NCBI RefSeq assembly: GCF_003234265.2
Contig: NZ_CP126256.1
Coordinates: 248,001-312,000, forward strand
Source: Curtobacterium sp. MCSS17_015
GTDB taxonomy: Bacteria; Actinomycetota; Actinomycetes; Actinomycetales; Microbacteriaceae
Direction of reading: 5' to 3'
Length of the DNA stretch: 64,000 nt
Positions within the stretch are counted from its first letter, which is position 1; every line of letters starts with the position of its first letter. Below are positions 1 to 8,023 of this stretch, piece by piece. Under the pieces are notes generated by a model. That model ran no database searches. It worked only from the letters and a program-made list of their open reading frames with translations, and was not told the origin of the DNA. The translations under genes were made by a program, and so were the position numbers.

Positions 1-13
1 TCCGGGCAAGGGG

Positions 14-988
14 ATGCTCGGCGCGATTCGTGGTAGAACCCCTGCTGTGAGCGTGCCTACCTTCGTCGACGTTGCGACGACGAACGCTGATGAAGCAGCT
101 CAGGCGATCAGTCAGAGCTTTGGGTACACGGCAGCCCTGTCCGCGGGGGCGTTGTCGTACCGTCAGCGGGTTGTCGGCGGCGATGCCGTCACGATCGCCG
201 ATTTGGAGCTCGGCGCCAAGCTGCAGGTCGATCTCGATGCCACTGATGAGGTGATGCTCGTCCAGGTGGAGTCAGGCACCTACGCGTACAACCCGTGGGG
301 CTCAGAGCAGGTGATCGGTCAGGGCGAAGCGTTCTTGATGCCACCTGATCAGGGATTACAGTTCAGCATCGACCACGCCACGGTCTCGACATGCTCGTTC
401 TCGGCAGGGCTGCTCCAAGAAATCGCGAGCGAGCTGTGGGACGTCGAGCATGTCCAGCTGCGAGAGGGCGCGGTACGCCCTCTCGATGCCGCGCAGCACT
501 GGTTGTGGCGCCGGACCGTTGAGGAATACCGGCACCAGGTCCTTGAGACACCGGAGATCTACGCCGATGAGCTGCTCCGCGATCAAGCGTCCCGGTACCT
601 GGTTGTCAGCGCGATCACTGCGTTCGGCCTCGTCGAAACGCCGATCCGCTCCGCTGCGATGCCGAGTGCCGCGGTGCGACGCGCTATCGCCTACATCGAC
701 GATCACCTTCAGGAATCGATCACGTCGCAGGACATCGCCTCGGCAGCCCGGCTGTCGCAACGAGGGCTGTCACTGGCGTTCCAACGGGAACGTGGCCAGT
801 CACCCATGCAGTACGTGCGGCTCGCTCGTGTTGCCGGCACCCGAAGGGCTCTGCTGTCGGCGGACCCCACTCGGGGTGATTCAGTGACCGCCGTCGCGGC
901 AGCCTGGGGTTTCAGCAATCCCGGACGTTTCAGCGCGCTGTATCGAGCGACGTACGGCGAGAGTCCGCGCGAGACCCTGACCCGCTGA
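14..988 (+). CDS. AraC-family transcriptional regulator
   Basis: A 324-residue DNA-binding regulator. The first ~170 residues look like the cupin-type AraC-binding sensor domain (FVDVATTNADEA near the start, then beta-rich sequence with MPPDQG). The last ~100 residues are the AraC double helix-turn-helix: AIAYIDDHLQESITSQDIASAA is helix-turn-helix 1, and the family signature WGFSNPGRFSALYRATYGESP closes helix-turn-helix 2. The ligand is unknown. The ATG at 14 has AAGGGG directly against it, which is too close for a normal ribosome site; an in-frame GTG at 47 starts closer to the conserved domain, and the frame is open upstream, so the true start could lie before the window. No obvious target operon is adjacent. 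Confidence 0.85.
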   Translation: MLGAIRGRTPAVSVPTFVDVATTNADEAAQAISQSFGYTAALSAGALSYRQRVVGGDAVTIADLELGAKLQVDLDATDEVMLVQVESGTYAYNPWGSEQVIGQGEAFLMPPDQGLQFSIDHATVSTCSFSAGLLQEIASELWDVEHVQLREGAVRPLDAAQHWLWRRTVEEYRHQVLETPEIYADELLRDQASRYLVVSAITAFGLVETPIRSAAMPSAAVRRAIAYIDDHLQESITSQDIASAARLSQRGLSLAFQRERGQSPMQYVRLARVAGTRRALLSADPTRGDSVTAVAAAWGFSNPGRFSALYRATYGESPRETLTR

Positions 989-1486
989 CTCCCGTACGCG
1001 ACCGTGCTTGTGATGGGGACGGAGAACGGGGGTTGGTGAGGCCCCCGCCCTCCCTTCCCAGAACCCTGATTCCTCCCTGGGGCACTCTCATCCTGCCAGC
1101 CCGAAGCTCAGCGCCAAGCGTTTTCGGTAACGATTTCGGTCAGCTACGACTCGACGGTTGGTTGCAACGTCGCACCGTGCCGTTTCCGTCCAACTGCTAC
1201 CGTCAACGTCACGCACCGGTTGGTTACCGGAGCGAAGGCGGCGTGGCGCGGCTCCTGATTCGTCACGCCACGCCGCCGCTTACTCCTCCGCGCGCGCGAG
1301 GACACCAGTTGTCCATCCCTGCGTGATCGCCGAAGGTGAAGCAGTGAGGCTTCGGACACCGCCGTGGCGTTGGCACCTCCGTCATCGGTCGGGCGTACTG
1401 CTTGCGCAGTGATAGCACTGCGCTTGTAGCGCCATGGTGCCCGGCATGGTGACTCGAGCTCGTCGCGGGCCGCTTACAGTGGCGGT
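989..1486. other. Intergenic region, no convincing gene
   Basis: About 500 bases between the AraC gene and the phosphatase gene. Short open frames exist on both strands but have no recognisable protein character. The only clear structure is a 12-bp inverted repeat (1237-1248 and 1266-1277). Confidence 0.6.
1237..1277. terminator. Candidate hairpin, 12-bp stem
   Basis: GGCGGCGTGGCG at 1237-1248 pairs with CGCCACGCCGCC at 1266-1277 across a 17-base loop. No T-run follows, which is usual for terminators in very GC-rich actinobacteria. It lies 250 bases after the AraC gene, so the assignment as a terminator is tentative. Confidence 0.35.
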
Positions 1487-2665
1487 GTGGATGGCGTGAC
1501 GGTTCGGGCAACGCTTGTGCACGAGCTCGACGTCATCGGGGGAGACCCCGTTGAGCGATTCGACCGCGTTGCTCGGCTGGCGCGGGACGTGTTTGGAGCG
1601 CCGATGGCGTTCTTGAACCTCGTCGACGACGACACCGTGCACACCCTCACCCCACAGACATCGACCAGTCGTCGGGAGATACCCGCACGGGGGAGTTTCT
1701 GCGCGGAAACCGTGCTCCACGACGAGCCCACTTTGGTGCCTGACGCTCGCGCCGATGCCCGGTTCGCGACGCTGCCGGTGGTGCAGACGCTCGGAATGCG
1801 CTTCTACGCTGGCGCACCAGTCAGTGTGCGAGGCACACGAGTTGGATCGGTGTGTGTCATGGACACTCACCCGCGGGTCCTGGCCGATAGCGATGTCATC
1901 CTGCTGCAGGACCTCGCCACGTGGGCAGGCCGGATCCTCAGCAATGACGGCAGCGACGCTGGCTCGGGAACCGACGCCAGCACGCTCACACCTGATTCGC
2001 TTCAGCTCCCCGGCTACGACCTGCGCGCCGAAGTGATCCCGTTCAGTGGTGCCAGCGGCGACTTCTACGACTGGACGCCCACGACGAACGGGGCGGCGAT
2101 CACCCTCACTGATGTGATGGGCAAAGGCGTGGAGGCGGCCAAGCATGCCGCGTCCATTCGTGCGGCGTTCCTTGCTCAAGACCTGGAACTGCCCGCTGCC
2201 GATGTGATCGCTGCCACGGACCGACAGATCGGGCCAGCGCTCGTGCGAGCGGAGTCATTCGCCACCGCGTTCCACGCACATCTCGACACATCCACGGGGT
2301 GGGTGGACTTCGGCGATGCCGGTCACGGCATCGCGATGCATCTCTCGGCACACGGGCACCCGGTGCGGCTGCTTCGATCACGGGACCTCCCACTCGGGCT
2401 GCATCCCGGCGCGATGCGCCGCTCCTCTGGGTTCCTGGTCCTGCAACCCGGGGACGCGCTGGTTGTCTGCAGCGACGGCGTGCTCGACCTGTTTGACGGG
2501 ACACTCGCGTCGCTTGATCGGCTCGCCGAGATGTACTGGGCTGCTCCGGACGACTTTCTTCCTCGAGTGCGCGCCCTCGTTGCCGAACGCAGCCCTGACG
2601 ACGATGTCACCACCCTCGTTCTTGCACGGCATGACGTCGCGCAAGAACAAGACGCGTCGAGCTGA
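1487..2665 (+). CDS. GAF-domain PP2C-type (SpoIIE/RsbU-like) serine phosphatase
   Basis: A 392-residue cytosolic signalling phosphatase. Residues ~20-145 form a GAF sensor (AFLNLVDDDTVHTLTP, GSFCAETVLHDEPTLVPDA, RVGSVCVMDT). Residues ~185-385 are a SpoIIE-type PP2C catalytic domain: SGDFYD near residue 192 and DVMGKGVEAAKHA near 210 carry metal-binding Asp and Gly residues, and CSDGVLDLFDG is near 330. Such proteins usually dephosphorylate anti-sigma-factor antagonists in partner-switching stress pathways; no antagonist or anti-sigma gene is adjacent, so the target is unknown. It starts with GTG at 1487; no strong ribosome site was seen. Confidence 0.88.
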   Translation: MDGVTVRATLVHELDVIGGDPVERFDRVARLARDVFGAPMAFLNLVDDDTVHTLTPQTSTSRREIPARGSFCAETVLHDEPTLVPDARADARFATLPVVQTLGMRFYAGAPVSVRGTRVGSVCVMDTHPRVLADSDVILLQDLATWAGRILSNDGSDAGSGTDASTLTPDSLQLPGYDLRAEVIPFSGASGDFYDWTPTTNGAAITLTDVMGKGVEAAKHAASIRAAFLAQDLELPAADVIAATDRQIGPALVRAESFATAFHAHLDTSTGWVDFGDAGHGIAMHLSAHGHPVRLLRSRDLPLGLHPGAMRRSSGFLVLQPGDALVVCSDGVLDLFDGTLASLDRLAEMYWAAPDDFLPRVRALVAERSPDDDVTTLVLARHDVAQEQDASS

Positions 2666-2856
2666 CGACGAGGCTCCTCGAGGCTGGCCGGCTCATCGCG
2701 GGCGGGTCACGCTCAACCCGTGGCACCAGGCTGCCTTTCCTCGCCTGCCCTCACGATCCTGACTTTTTCTTGAGAACATCTCGCGCACTCGGCCGTCGAG
2801 GGGTACCGTGCCGATCAACCATTCAACGTGCGCAGCCGAGATCAGGAGGTGAGCGC

Positions 2857-4443
2857 ATGGACGCGTCGATGCGTGCACCCCTGCGGGCGGTGATCCGGTG
2901 GGCCCTCCTGGGCTCCGGGGTCGCTGCAGCGGTCGTGCTGCTCTCGCTGCTCCTGGGCGCTCGCCCGGCCGCAGCGGCAGATGGCTCGCTCCTCGGGCTG
3001 ACGTCGACGAGTGGATCTCAGACCACCACGCAGCAGCGCAGCACCGGGCTTGTCGGCGGCGTCACGTCGACCGTCGGCGGGGCCGTGCAGGGCGTGTCGA
3101 GCGGAGTCGGCCAGGTGCTCGACACCGCCGTCGCACCGGTCCGGACCGTGGTCGCGCCCCCCGCGCCGGCCCCGGCAGCACCCGCTCCGGCAGCTCCCGC
3201 ACCCGCAGCGCCCGCCCCGGCAGCGCCGGCACCCACAGCGCCTGCACCCGCAGCGCCCGCACAGGCCCCGGCAGCACCGGTCGCCGCCAGCCCTGCCGCG
3301 CCAAGTCAGCCGGCTCCGGCCCAGCACGCCCCGAACCCGGCCCAGAGCGCACCGGTTCAGAGCGCCCCGACCACCAGCGCACCGGCGGCACACGCCCCGG
3401 CGACGCCGAGTACGACCCCCGCCGGTACGCACGCCCCGAGCGGTGCCCGCCCGACCACGTCGGTCACCGACGGCGTCAAGGCGGCCGTGAGCGGAGCCTC
3501 CCGTCCGGTGTCCGACACCGTCGGTGTGGTCCTCAGCCCGGTGACCGACACCGCGAGTGCGGTGCTCAGCCCGGTGACCAGCACCGCCGCTACCGTCCTC
3601 GACCCCGTAACCGGGGCCGTCGGGACGGTCGCCGACGGTGGCCCCGTCACCGCAGTGGTCAACATCGTCGACCGGGTGGTCGGGAGCCTCCCGGTCGTCG
3701 GTGGACTCCTTGGCGACGAGACGCTTGGCGGCGTCACGGCCCCGGTCACCGGCGTCGTCGACGACACGCTCGGCACCGTTGGCGGCGTCCTCACGCAGGT
3801 CCCCGGCGTCGTCGCGGAAGTCCCGACCGTCGTCGACCAAGTCCCGGACATCGTCGGCGGACTGCCGTCCGGTCCGCTTCTGCCCGGCAGCCCGGTCCTG
3901 CCCGGAGGTTCGCTTCCCGGCGTCGATGTCCCATCGCTCCCGGTGGTCCCTGGCTCCGGCGCCGAGCCTGTCTCCGGCCCGACGCCCGTCGCGACCACGG
4001 CCCCGGTCAGCGACCGGACGCCAGTCCGCTTCACCGACGGCAGCACCACCGGCACCATCGCCGGCCCTGCCCCCGCCGTCCAGGCGGAGGACGCCACGAC
4101 GTTGGCCCACAGCACCGCCGACACCAGCGCCGTCGTCTTCGGTCCCGTCGCCGCGTCCGCGGCTGCCACGGCCGCCCCGACGCACGGTTCCGCCGTGATC
4201 ACCGTCGGCGGTGAAGCGCTCATTCTCCCGGTCGGCGGCGCACCGGTGCACACGCCCTTCGACGGCGGCACCGAGGGCACCACGGGCGGCAGCACCTCCG
4301 GCAGCTCCGCTGGCGCGAACATCCTCGGCACCGTCGGCACCGAGGCCCAAATCTCCCCCCTCGCCGCGGGCCTCCGCGGCTCGGTCTCCGACGACGCCGT
4401 CCCGGCATCGCTCGTCGGTGACCACGACGTCGCTCCCGATTGA
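2857..4443 (+). CDS. Secreted Ala/Pro/Val-rich low-complexity protein
   Basis: I do not recognise a family. The start is the ATG at 2857, with a perfect AGGAGGT 7 bases upstream, giving 528 residues. Residues 1-45 form a signal peptide (basic N-terminus, long hydrophobic core, ARPAAAA cleavage region). Then come a stretch of Pro-Ala repeats (residues ~105-170), a Ser/Thr/Ala-rich zone, and degenerate repeats of the type PVTDTASAVLSPVTSTAA and VPGVVAEVPTVVDQVP. There is no LPXTG-type anchor and no transmembrane tail. The sequence suggests an extended, probably wall-associated or released protein. It lies 89 bases before another secreted repeat protein and may be co-expressed with it. The low-complexity composition also creates a long antisense open frame, which I regard as an artefact. 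Confidence 0.75.
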   Translation: MDASMRAPLRAVIRWALLGSGVAAAVVLLSLLLGARPAAAADGSLLGLTSTSGSQTTTQQRSTGLVGGVTSTVGGAVQGVSSGVGQVLDTAVAPVRTVVAPPAPAPAAPAPAAPAPAAPAPAAPAPTAPAPAAPAQAPAAPVAASPAAPSQPAPAQHAPNPAQSAPVQSAPTTSAPAAHAPATPSTTPAGTHAPSGARPTTSVTDGVKAAVSGASRPVSDTVGVVLSPVTDTASAVLSPVTSTAATVLDPVTGAVGTVADGGPVTAVVNIVDRVVGSLPVVGGLLGDETLGGVTAPVTGVVDDTLGTVGGVLTQVPGVVAEVPTVVDQVPDIVGGLPSGPLLPGSPVLPGGSLPGVDVPSLPVVPGSGAEPVSGPTPVATTAPVSDRTPVRFTDGSTTGTIAGPAPAVQAEDATTLAHSTADTSAVVFGPVAASAAATAAPTHGSAVITVGGEALILPVGGAPVHTPFDGGTEGTTGGSTSGSSAGANILGTVGTEAQISPLAAGLRGSVSDDAVPASLVGDHDVAPD

Positions 4444-4532
4444 GATCGGCGCACCTGCCCGTCATGGCAGGACGCGCCATCGACCGCCTCTGTGTGCGGT
4501 CGACCATCCATCTCGATCAGGAGTGAACGACC

Positions 4533-6944
4533 ATGAACAAGAACGTCTCCCGAGGGCTCTTCTTCGCCCTCTGCGTGGGCGGGCTGACCTTCGGTGGAGC
4601 CGTCGCCGCGAACGCGGCGACGACCACCGGCGAGGACGGCACCGTCTCCGGAACCCAGGTCGCGCCGACCGTTGACGCGCCCGTCTCCGTCACCCGCAAC
4701 GCCTTCGGCATCGTCGGCGACGCGGTATCCACCGCTGCCGCACCGGCAGCTCCGGCTCCGGCTCCGGCGGCACCTGCGCCCGCGGAACCAGCACCCGCAG
4801 CGCCGGCACCTGCTCCCGCCACGAGTGGGGTCGACGGCATCGCGTCCGGCACCCAGGTCGTACCCGACGTCAGCGCTCCCGTCGCGGTGACCGGCAACGC
4901 CGTCGGTGTCCTCGGGGACGCGGTGGCCGCACCGGCCCCCGCGGCTCCGGCTCCGGCTCCCGTTGCTCCGGCTCCGGCGCCGACGACGTCCGGCGAGGAC
5001 GGGGTGCTCTCGGGCACCCAGGTCACTGGTGCGGTGGACGTGCCGGTCACGGCGACCGGCGACGCCGTCGGTGTCCTCGGTGACGCTGCCGCCACCGGCT
5101 CGACCTCCGGGTCGGCTCCGGCTCCGGCGGCTCCGGCAGCTCCGGCCGGTGACACGACGACCGCTTCGACCTCCGGGGAGGACGGGGTGCTATCGGGCAC
5201 CCAGGTCCTGCCGGACGTCACGGTCCCCGTCACGGTCTCGGGCAACGGGATCGGCGCGCTCGGGGACGGATCGGCCATCGGGACCTCCGCGGCCCCGGCT
5301 GCTCCGGCCGGTGGCACGACGAGCGGTTCGACCTCCGGGGCGGACGGGCTCATCTCCGGCACGCAGTTGCTCGGGACCGTCTCGGTCCCGATCACGGTGA
5401 CGGGGAACGGGATCGGTGTCGTCGGTGACGGCACGAGCACCGGTGGCTCGACGACCGGTTCGACCCCGTCGACCGGTACTGCTCCTACGGCTGGTGGGAC
5501 AACGTCGGGTGAGGACGGCATCGGCTCCGGCACCCAGGTCACCCCGGTCGTCTCGATCCCGGTCACGGTCGACGGCAACGGGATCGGCATCATCGGTGAC
5601 GGCACCAGCACCGGTGGCACGACGGGCACGACTCCCACGACCGGGACTGCTCCGGCGGCTGGTGGGACGACCTCGGGCGAAGACGGCATCGGCTCCGGCA
5701 CCCAGGTCACCCCGGTCGTCTCGATCCCGGTCACGGTCGACGGCAACGGGATCGGCATCATCGGTGACGGCACCAGCACCGGTGGCACGACGGGCACGAC
5801 TCCCACGACCGGGACTGCTCCGGCGGCTGGTGGGACGACCTCGGGCGAAGACGGCATCGGCTCCGGCACCCAGGTCACCCCGGTCGTCTCGATCCCGGTC
5901 ACGGTCGACGGCAACGGGATCGGCATCATCGGTGACGGCACCAGCACCGGTGGCACGACGGGCACGACTCCCACGATCGGGACTGCTCCGGCTGCCGGTG
6001 GCTCGACGTCGGGTGAGGACGGCATCGGCTCCGGCACGCAGGTCTCTCCGGTGGTGGACGTCCCGGTGACGGTCGGCGGCAACGGGATCGGTGTCGTCGG
6101 AGACGGCACCAGCACCGGCGGCACGACGACCGGCTCGACCCCGTCGACCGGCACCGCTCCGGCGGCCGGTGGCACGACCTCTGGTTCGGATGGCATCGGT
6201 TCCGGCACGCAGATCATCCCCGTCATCGACGCCCCCGTGACGATCGGCGGTAACGGGATCGGCGTCATCGGCGACGGCACCAGCACCGGTGGCACGACGG
6301 GCTCGACCCCGACGACCGGCATCGCTCCGGCTGCGGGTGGCACCACCTCGGGCGATGGCGGTGTCGGGTCCGGGACGCAGATCATCCCGGTGGTGAACGT
6401 CCCCATCACGGTCGGTGACAACGGCATCGGCATCATTGGTGACGGCATCACGACCCCGGCCACCGGCACCACCCCGGGCACCACCCCGGGCACCAACCCC
6501 GGCACCACCCCGGGCACCAACCCCGGCACCACCCCGGGCACCAACCCCGGCACCACGCCAGGCACCACCCCGGGTACCGATCCCGGCACCACGCCGGGCA
6601 CCATCCCGGGCTCGACGCCGAACACCGGAACCGCGCCCGGTGGCACGGGCAACATCCCCGACACCGGTACGACCCCGGTCGTCGGCACCATCCCGAACAC
6701 CGGCACCACGCCGCTCGTCGACACCGGCACCGCCCCGGTCGTTACGGCCGACGTAGTCCGGTCGACCCCGACCCTCGTGTCCTCCGCTCCGGCAGCAGCC
6801 GCAGCGACCGGGGTAGAGGCGACGGCGAACACCGCCGGCACCCTGGCGTACACGGGCGCGGGCAATCCGGCGTCCCCGGCACTGGCGGCGGTCCTGCTGC
6901 TGCTCGCCGGCCTCGGGGCGCTGACCCTGCGGCGCCGCCACTGA
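4533..6944 (+). CDS. Chaplin-like repeat surface protein with LAYTG sortase anchor
   Basis: An 803-residue cell-wall protein with AGGAG before the ATG. It has a signal peptide (residues ~1-29, cleavage near VAANA), then 11 copies of a unit with consensus DGxxSGTQVxPVVxxPVTVxGN followed by GIGhhGD. This resembles the chaplin (DUF320) core of Streptomyces but lacks the chaplin cysteines. Early units are separated by Pro-Ala linkers and later ones by Gly/Ser/Thr linkers; units 6-8 are near-identical. After the units comes a GTTPGTNP repeat stalk. The C-terminus has LAYTG at residues 771-775, a hydrophobic helix and RRRH, fitting a class E (LAXTG) sortase substrate. Inference: a surface-exposed, possibly amyloid-forming or hydrophobic-coat protein covalently attached to peptidoglycan. 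No sortase gene is in the window. Confidence 0.82.
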   Translation: MNKNVSRGLFFALCVGGLTFGGAVAANAATTTGEDGTVSGTQVAPTVDAPVSVTRNAFGIVGDAVSTAAAPAAPAPAPAAPAPAEPAPAAPAPAPATSGVDGIASGTQVVPDVSAPVAVTGNAVGVLGDAVAAPAPAAPAPAPVAPAPAPTTSGEDGVLSGTQVTGAVDVPVTATGDAVGVLGDAAATGSTSGSAPAPAAPAAPAGDTTTASTSGEDGVLSGTQVLPDVTVPVTVSGNGIGALGDGSAIGTSAAPAAPAGGTTSGSTSGADGLISGTQLLGTVSVPITVTGNGIGVVGDGTSTGGSTTGSTPSTGTAPTAGGTTSGEDGIGSGTQVTPVVSIPVTVDGNGIGIIGDGTSTGGTTGTTPTTGTAPAAGGTTSGEDGIGSGTQVTPVVSIPVTVDGNGIGIIGDGTSTGGTTGTTPTTGTAPAAGGTTSGEDGIGSGTQVTPVVSIPVTVDGNGIGIIGDGTSTGGTTGTTPTIGTAPAAGGSTSGEDGIGSGTQVSPVVDVPVTVGGNGIGVVGDGTSTGGTTTGSTPSTGTAPAAGGTTSGSDGIGSGTQIIPVIDAPVTIGGNGIGVIGDGTSTGGTTGSTPTTGIAPAAGGTTSGDGGVGSGTQIIPVVNVPITVGDNGIGIIGDGITTPATGTTPGTTPGTNPGTTPGTNPGTTPGTNPGTTPGTTPGTDPGTTPGTIPGSTPNTGTAPGGTGNIPDTGTTPVVGTIPNTGTTPLVDTGTAPVVTADVVRSTPTLVSSAPAAAAATGVEATANTAGTLAYTGAGNPASPALAAVLLLLAGLGALTLRRRH
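5521..6024 (+). repeat. Three tandem 168-bp repeats within the chaplin-like gene
   Basis: The units start at 5521, 5689 and 5857, exactly 168 bases (56 codons) apart. Units one and two look identical base for base; the third is the same until about 5974 and then drifts (for example CCCACGATCGGG for CCCACGACCGGG). Each unit encodes one chaplin-like module plus linker, so copy-number change by recombination would keep the frame. Confidence 0.9.
6463..6612 (+). repeat. Short tandem repeats encoding a GTTPGTNP stalk
   Basis: Twelve-base steps of the form GGCACCACCCCG and GGCACCAACCCC alternate through this stretch and encode a Thr/Pro/Gly/Asn stalk between the last chaplin-like unit and the sortase signal. 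Copy number is probably variable. Confidence 0.85.
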
Positions 6945-7269
6945 CGGGCGGCCCGCAGCGGACAGGGTGCGGAGCACCGGGCGACCGGTGCTCCGCACCC
7001 CCCCCTGCCCGGGGCATTGCGAGAAATAGGACAGCGCGCGACCGTAATTGGGAGGCCTCAACTCGGACCACGGTGATCGGTGACAAGGCACCCCGGTCCT
7101 CTTTTGCAGGAGAGCTGAGTCGCTTGCGTCGGCTTGGCGGGGCGGGTCAGAGCTTTCAGGCGCTCCGCCGGCGGCGGGTGAGCAGTGTGCTGATACCCGA
7201 AGCTGCCAGAAGTGCAGCAATGCACGAGGACCACGTCCGGCTCGCAGAGCACATCCTCCTACGCCTAAG
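6945..7269. other. Intergenic region downstream of the surface-protein gene
   Basis: 325 bases between convergent genes. Apart from the terminator hairpin at 6965-7000 no convincing gene was seen; the short frames here lack family motifs. Confidence 0.6.
6965..7000 (+). terminator. Strong terminator hairpin after the sortase-anchored gene
   Basis: A perfect 16-bp stem (6965-6980 with 6985-7000) closes on a GCGA tetraloop, 20 bases after the stop codon, followed by a run of C. It should end the transcript of the surface-protein genes. Confidence 0.85.
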
Positions 7270-7608
7270 TCACGCGCACACGGCGATGATGGTGCAGCCA
7301 TCGCTGCCGGCACGGATCCATCGTCTGGACTCGGGTGTCACTGCTGCTGCATCGCCAGTCCGTAGCGGAACCTGATCACCGTCGACCAAGAGGGCTGCGG
7401 AGCCGCCGACAAGTACGTAAGCGTCTTCTGCGCCATCGTCCCGGTGATCATGGGGGACTGTCTCACCATCAGGCGGCAGCTCGACTTGGTACAGCCCGAA
7501 CGCCGTGATGCCGAGCGCGTCGTTGAGGCGCCGGTCCCACGGGCTCGACGCCGGATGTTCATCAACAGACGCCGGCACCTGAGCAACTTGGATCACGGAG
7601 TAGGGCAT
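7270..7608 (-). CDS. Small cupin-domain protein
   Basis: A 112-residue single-domain cupin. The first cupin motif is recognisable around VELPPDGETVPHDHRDDGAEDAYVLVGG (metal-type His residues and the acidic residue), and the second around LRTGDAAAVTPESRRWIRAG. Conserved-barrel cupins of this size often bind a metal and either sense or modify a small molecule; the substrate cannot be read. The start is the ATG at 7608, with GGGAG almost touching it. It stands alone between a terminator and a gene-poor stretch; base use is less biased than in its neighbours, which may hint at recent acquisition. Confidence 0.72.
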   Translation of the reverse strand: MPYSVIQVAQVPASVDEHPASSPWDRRLNDALGITAFGLYQVELPPDGETVPHDHRDDGAEDAYVLVGGSAALLVDGDQVPLRTGDAAAVTPESRRWIRAGSDGCTIIAVCA

Positions 7609-8023
7609 CTCCCGCTTCTACCCGGCAACGCGAATGGCGGCATCAGGGTCGCTGTCCACCGAGGTCACCGGCCCCGTCTCATCGGTCCAGCGGGGTTCGC
7701 GTCCACGAACTGCGCGCCCACCTCGAGAAGTTTGCAGCGGCTCTGGGGGGCGACGACACACATGCGCTGACCTCAAAGGGCGACGGAACCGGTCCCATCA
7801 GTTGTGTGCTGACACCAGCAACGAGGCAACGCCGCGCCGATAACGTATGTTATGTCAGACGCTTTTGCGGGCAGCGAGGCCGGGCTTGCCTCCCACGCCG
7901 TCGGACCACTCCCGTTTCTCGTTCGCGGCCGCCGCCGAAAGCGGAGACGTGTTCACGGCCTCCGGCGAGTACGACCACCGGCCGGAGTCCCGACCGCCTC
8001 GAGGTCCGCCCCCAACCCCGAGG
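7609..8023. other. Gene-poor stretch with an ATAAC-GTAT-GTTAT inverted repeat
   Basis: 415 bases with no convincing gene. Around 7840-7856 the AT-rich inverted repeat ATAACGTATGTTAT stands out against the GC-rich background and resembles sites bound by serine recombinases or TetR proteins. A protein-like fragment (VHELRAHLEKFAAALGGDD in the + direction near 7700) may be the remnant of a lost gene. Nothing more can be supported. Confidence 0.4.

Noticed and set aside
2842..4425. A 527-codon open frame on the minus strand
   Set aside because: It is antisense to the Ala/Pro-rich secreted gene, is Arg/Gly/Asp-rich without family features, and is expected from high GC with a repeat-rich sense gene. 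The sense frame has a strong ribosome site and signal peptide.
6463..6612. Regular short repeats that resemble a CRISPR array at first sight
   Set aside because: The units are 12-24 bases with no unique spacers and are translated as GTTPGTNP inside a gene; no cas genes are present.
4517..6865. A 782-codon repetitive Val/Pro-rich frame antisense to the chaplin-like gene
   Set aside because: It mirrors the repeats of the sense gene; the sense strand has signal peptide, modules and sortase anchor, while the antisense frame has none.
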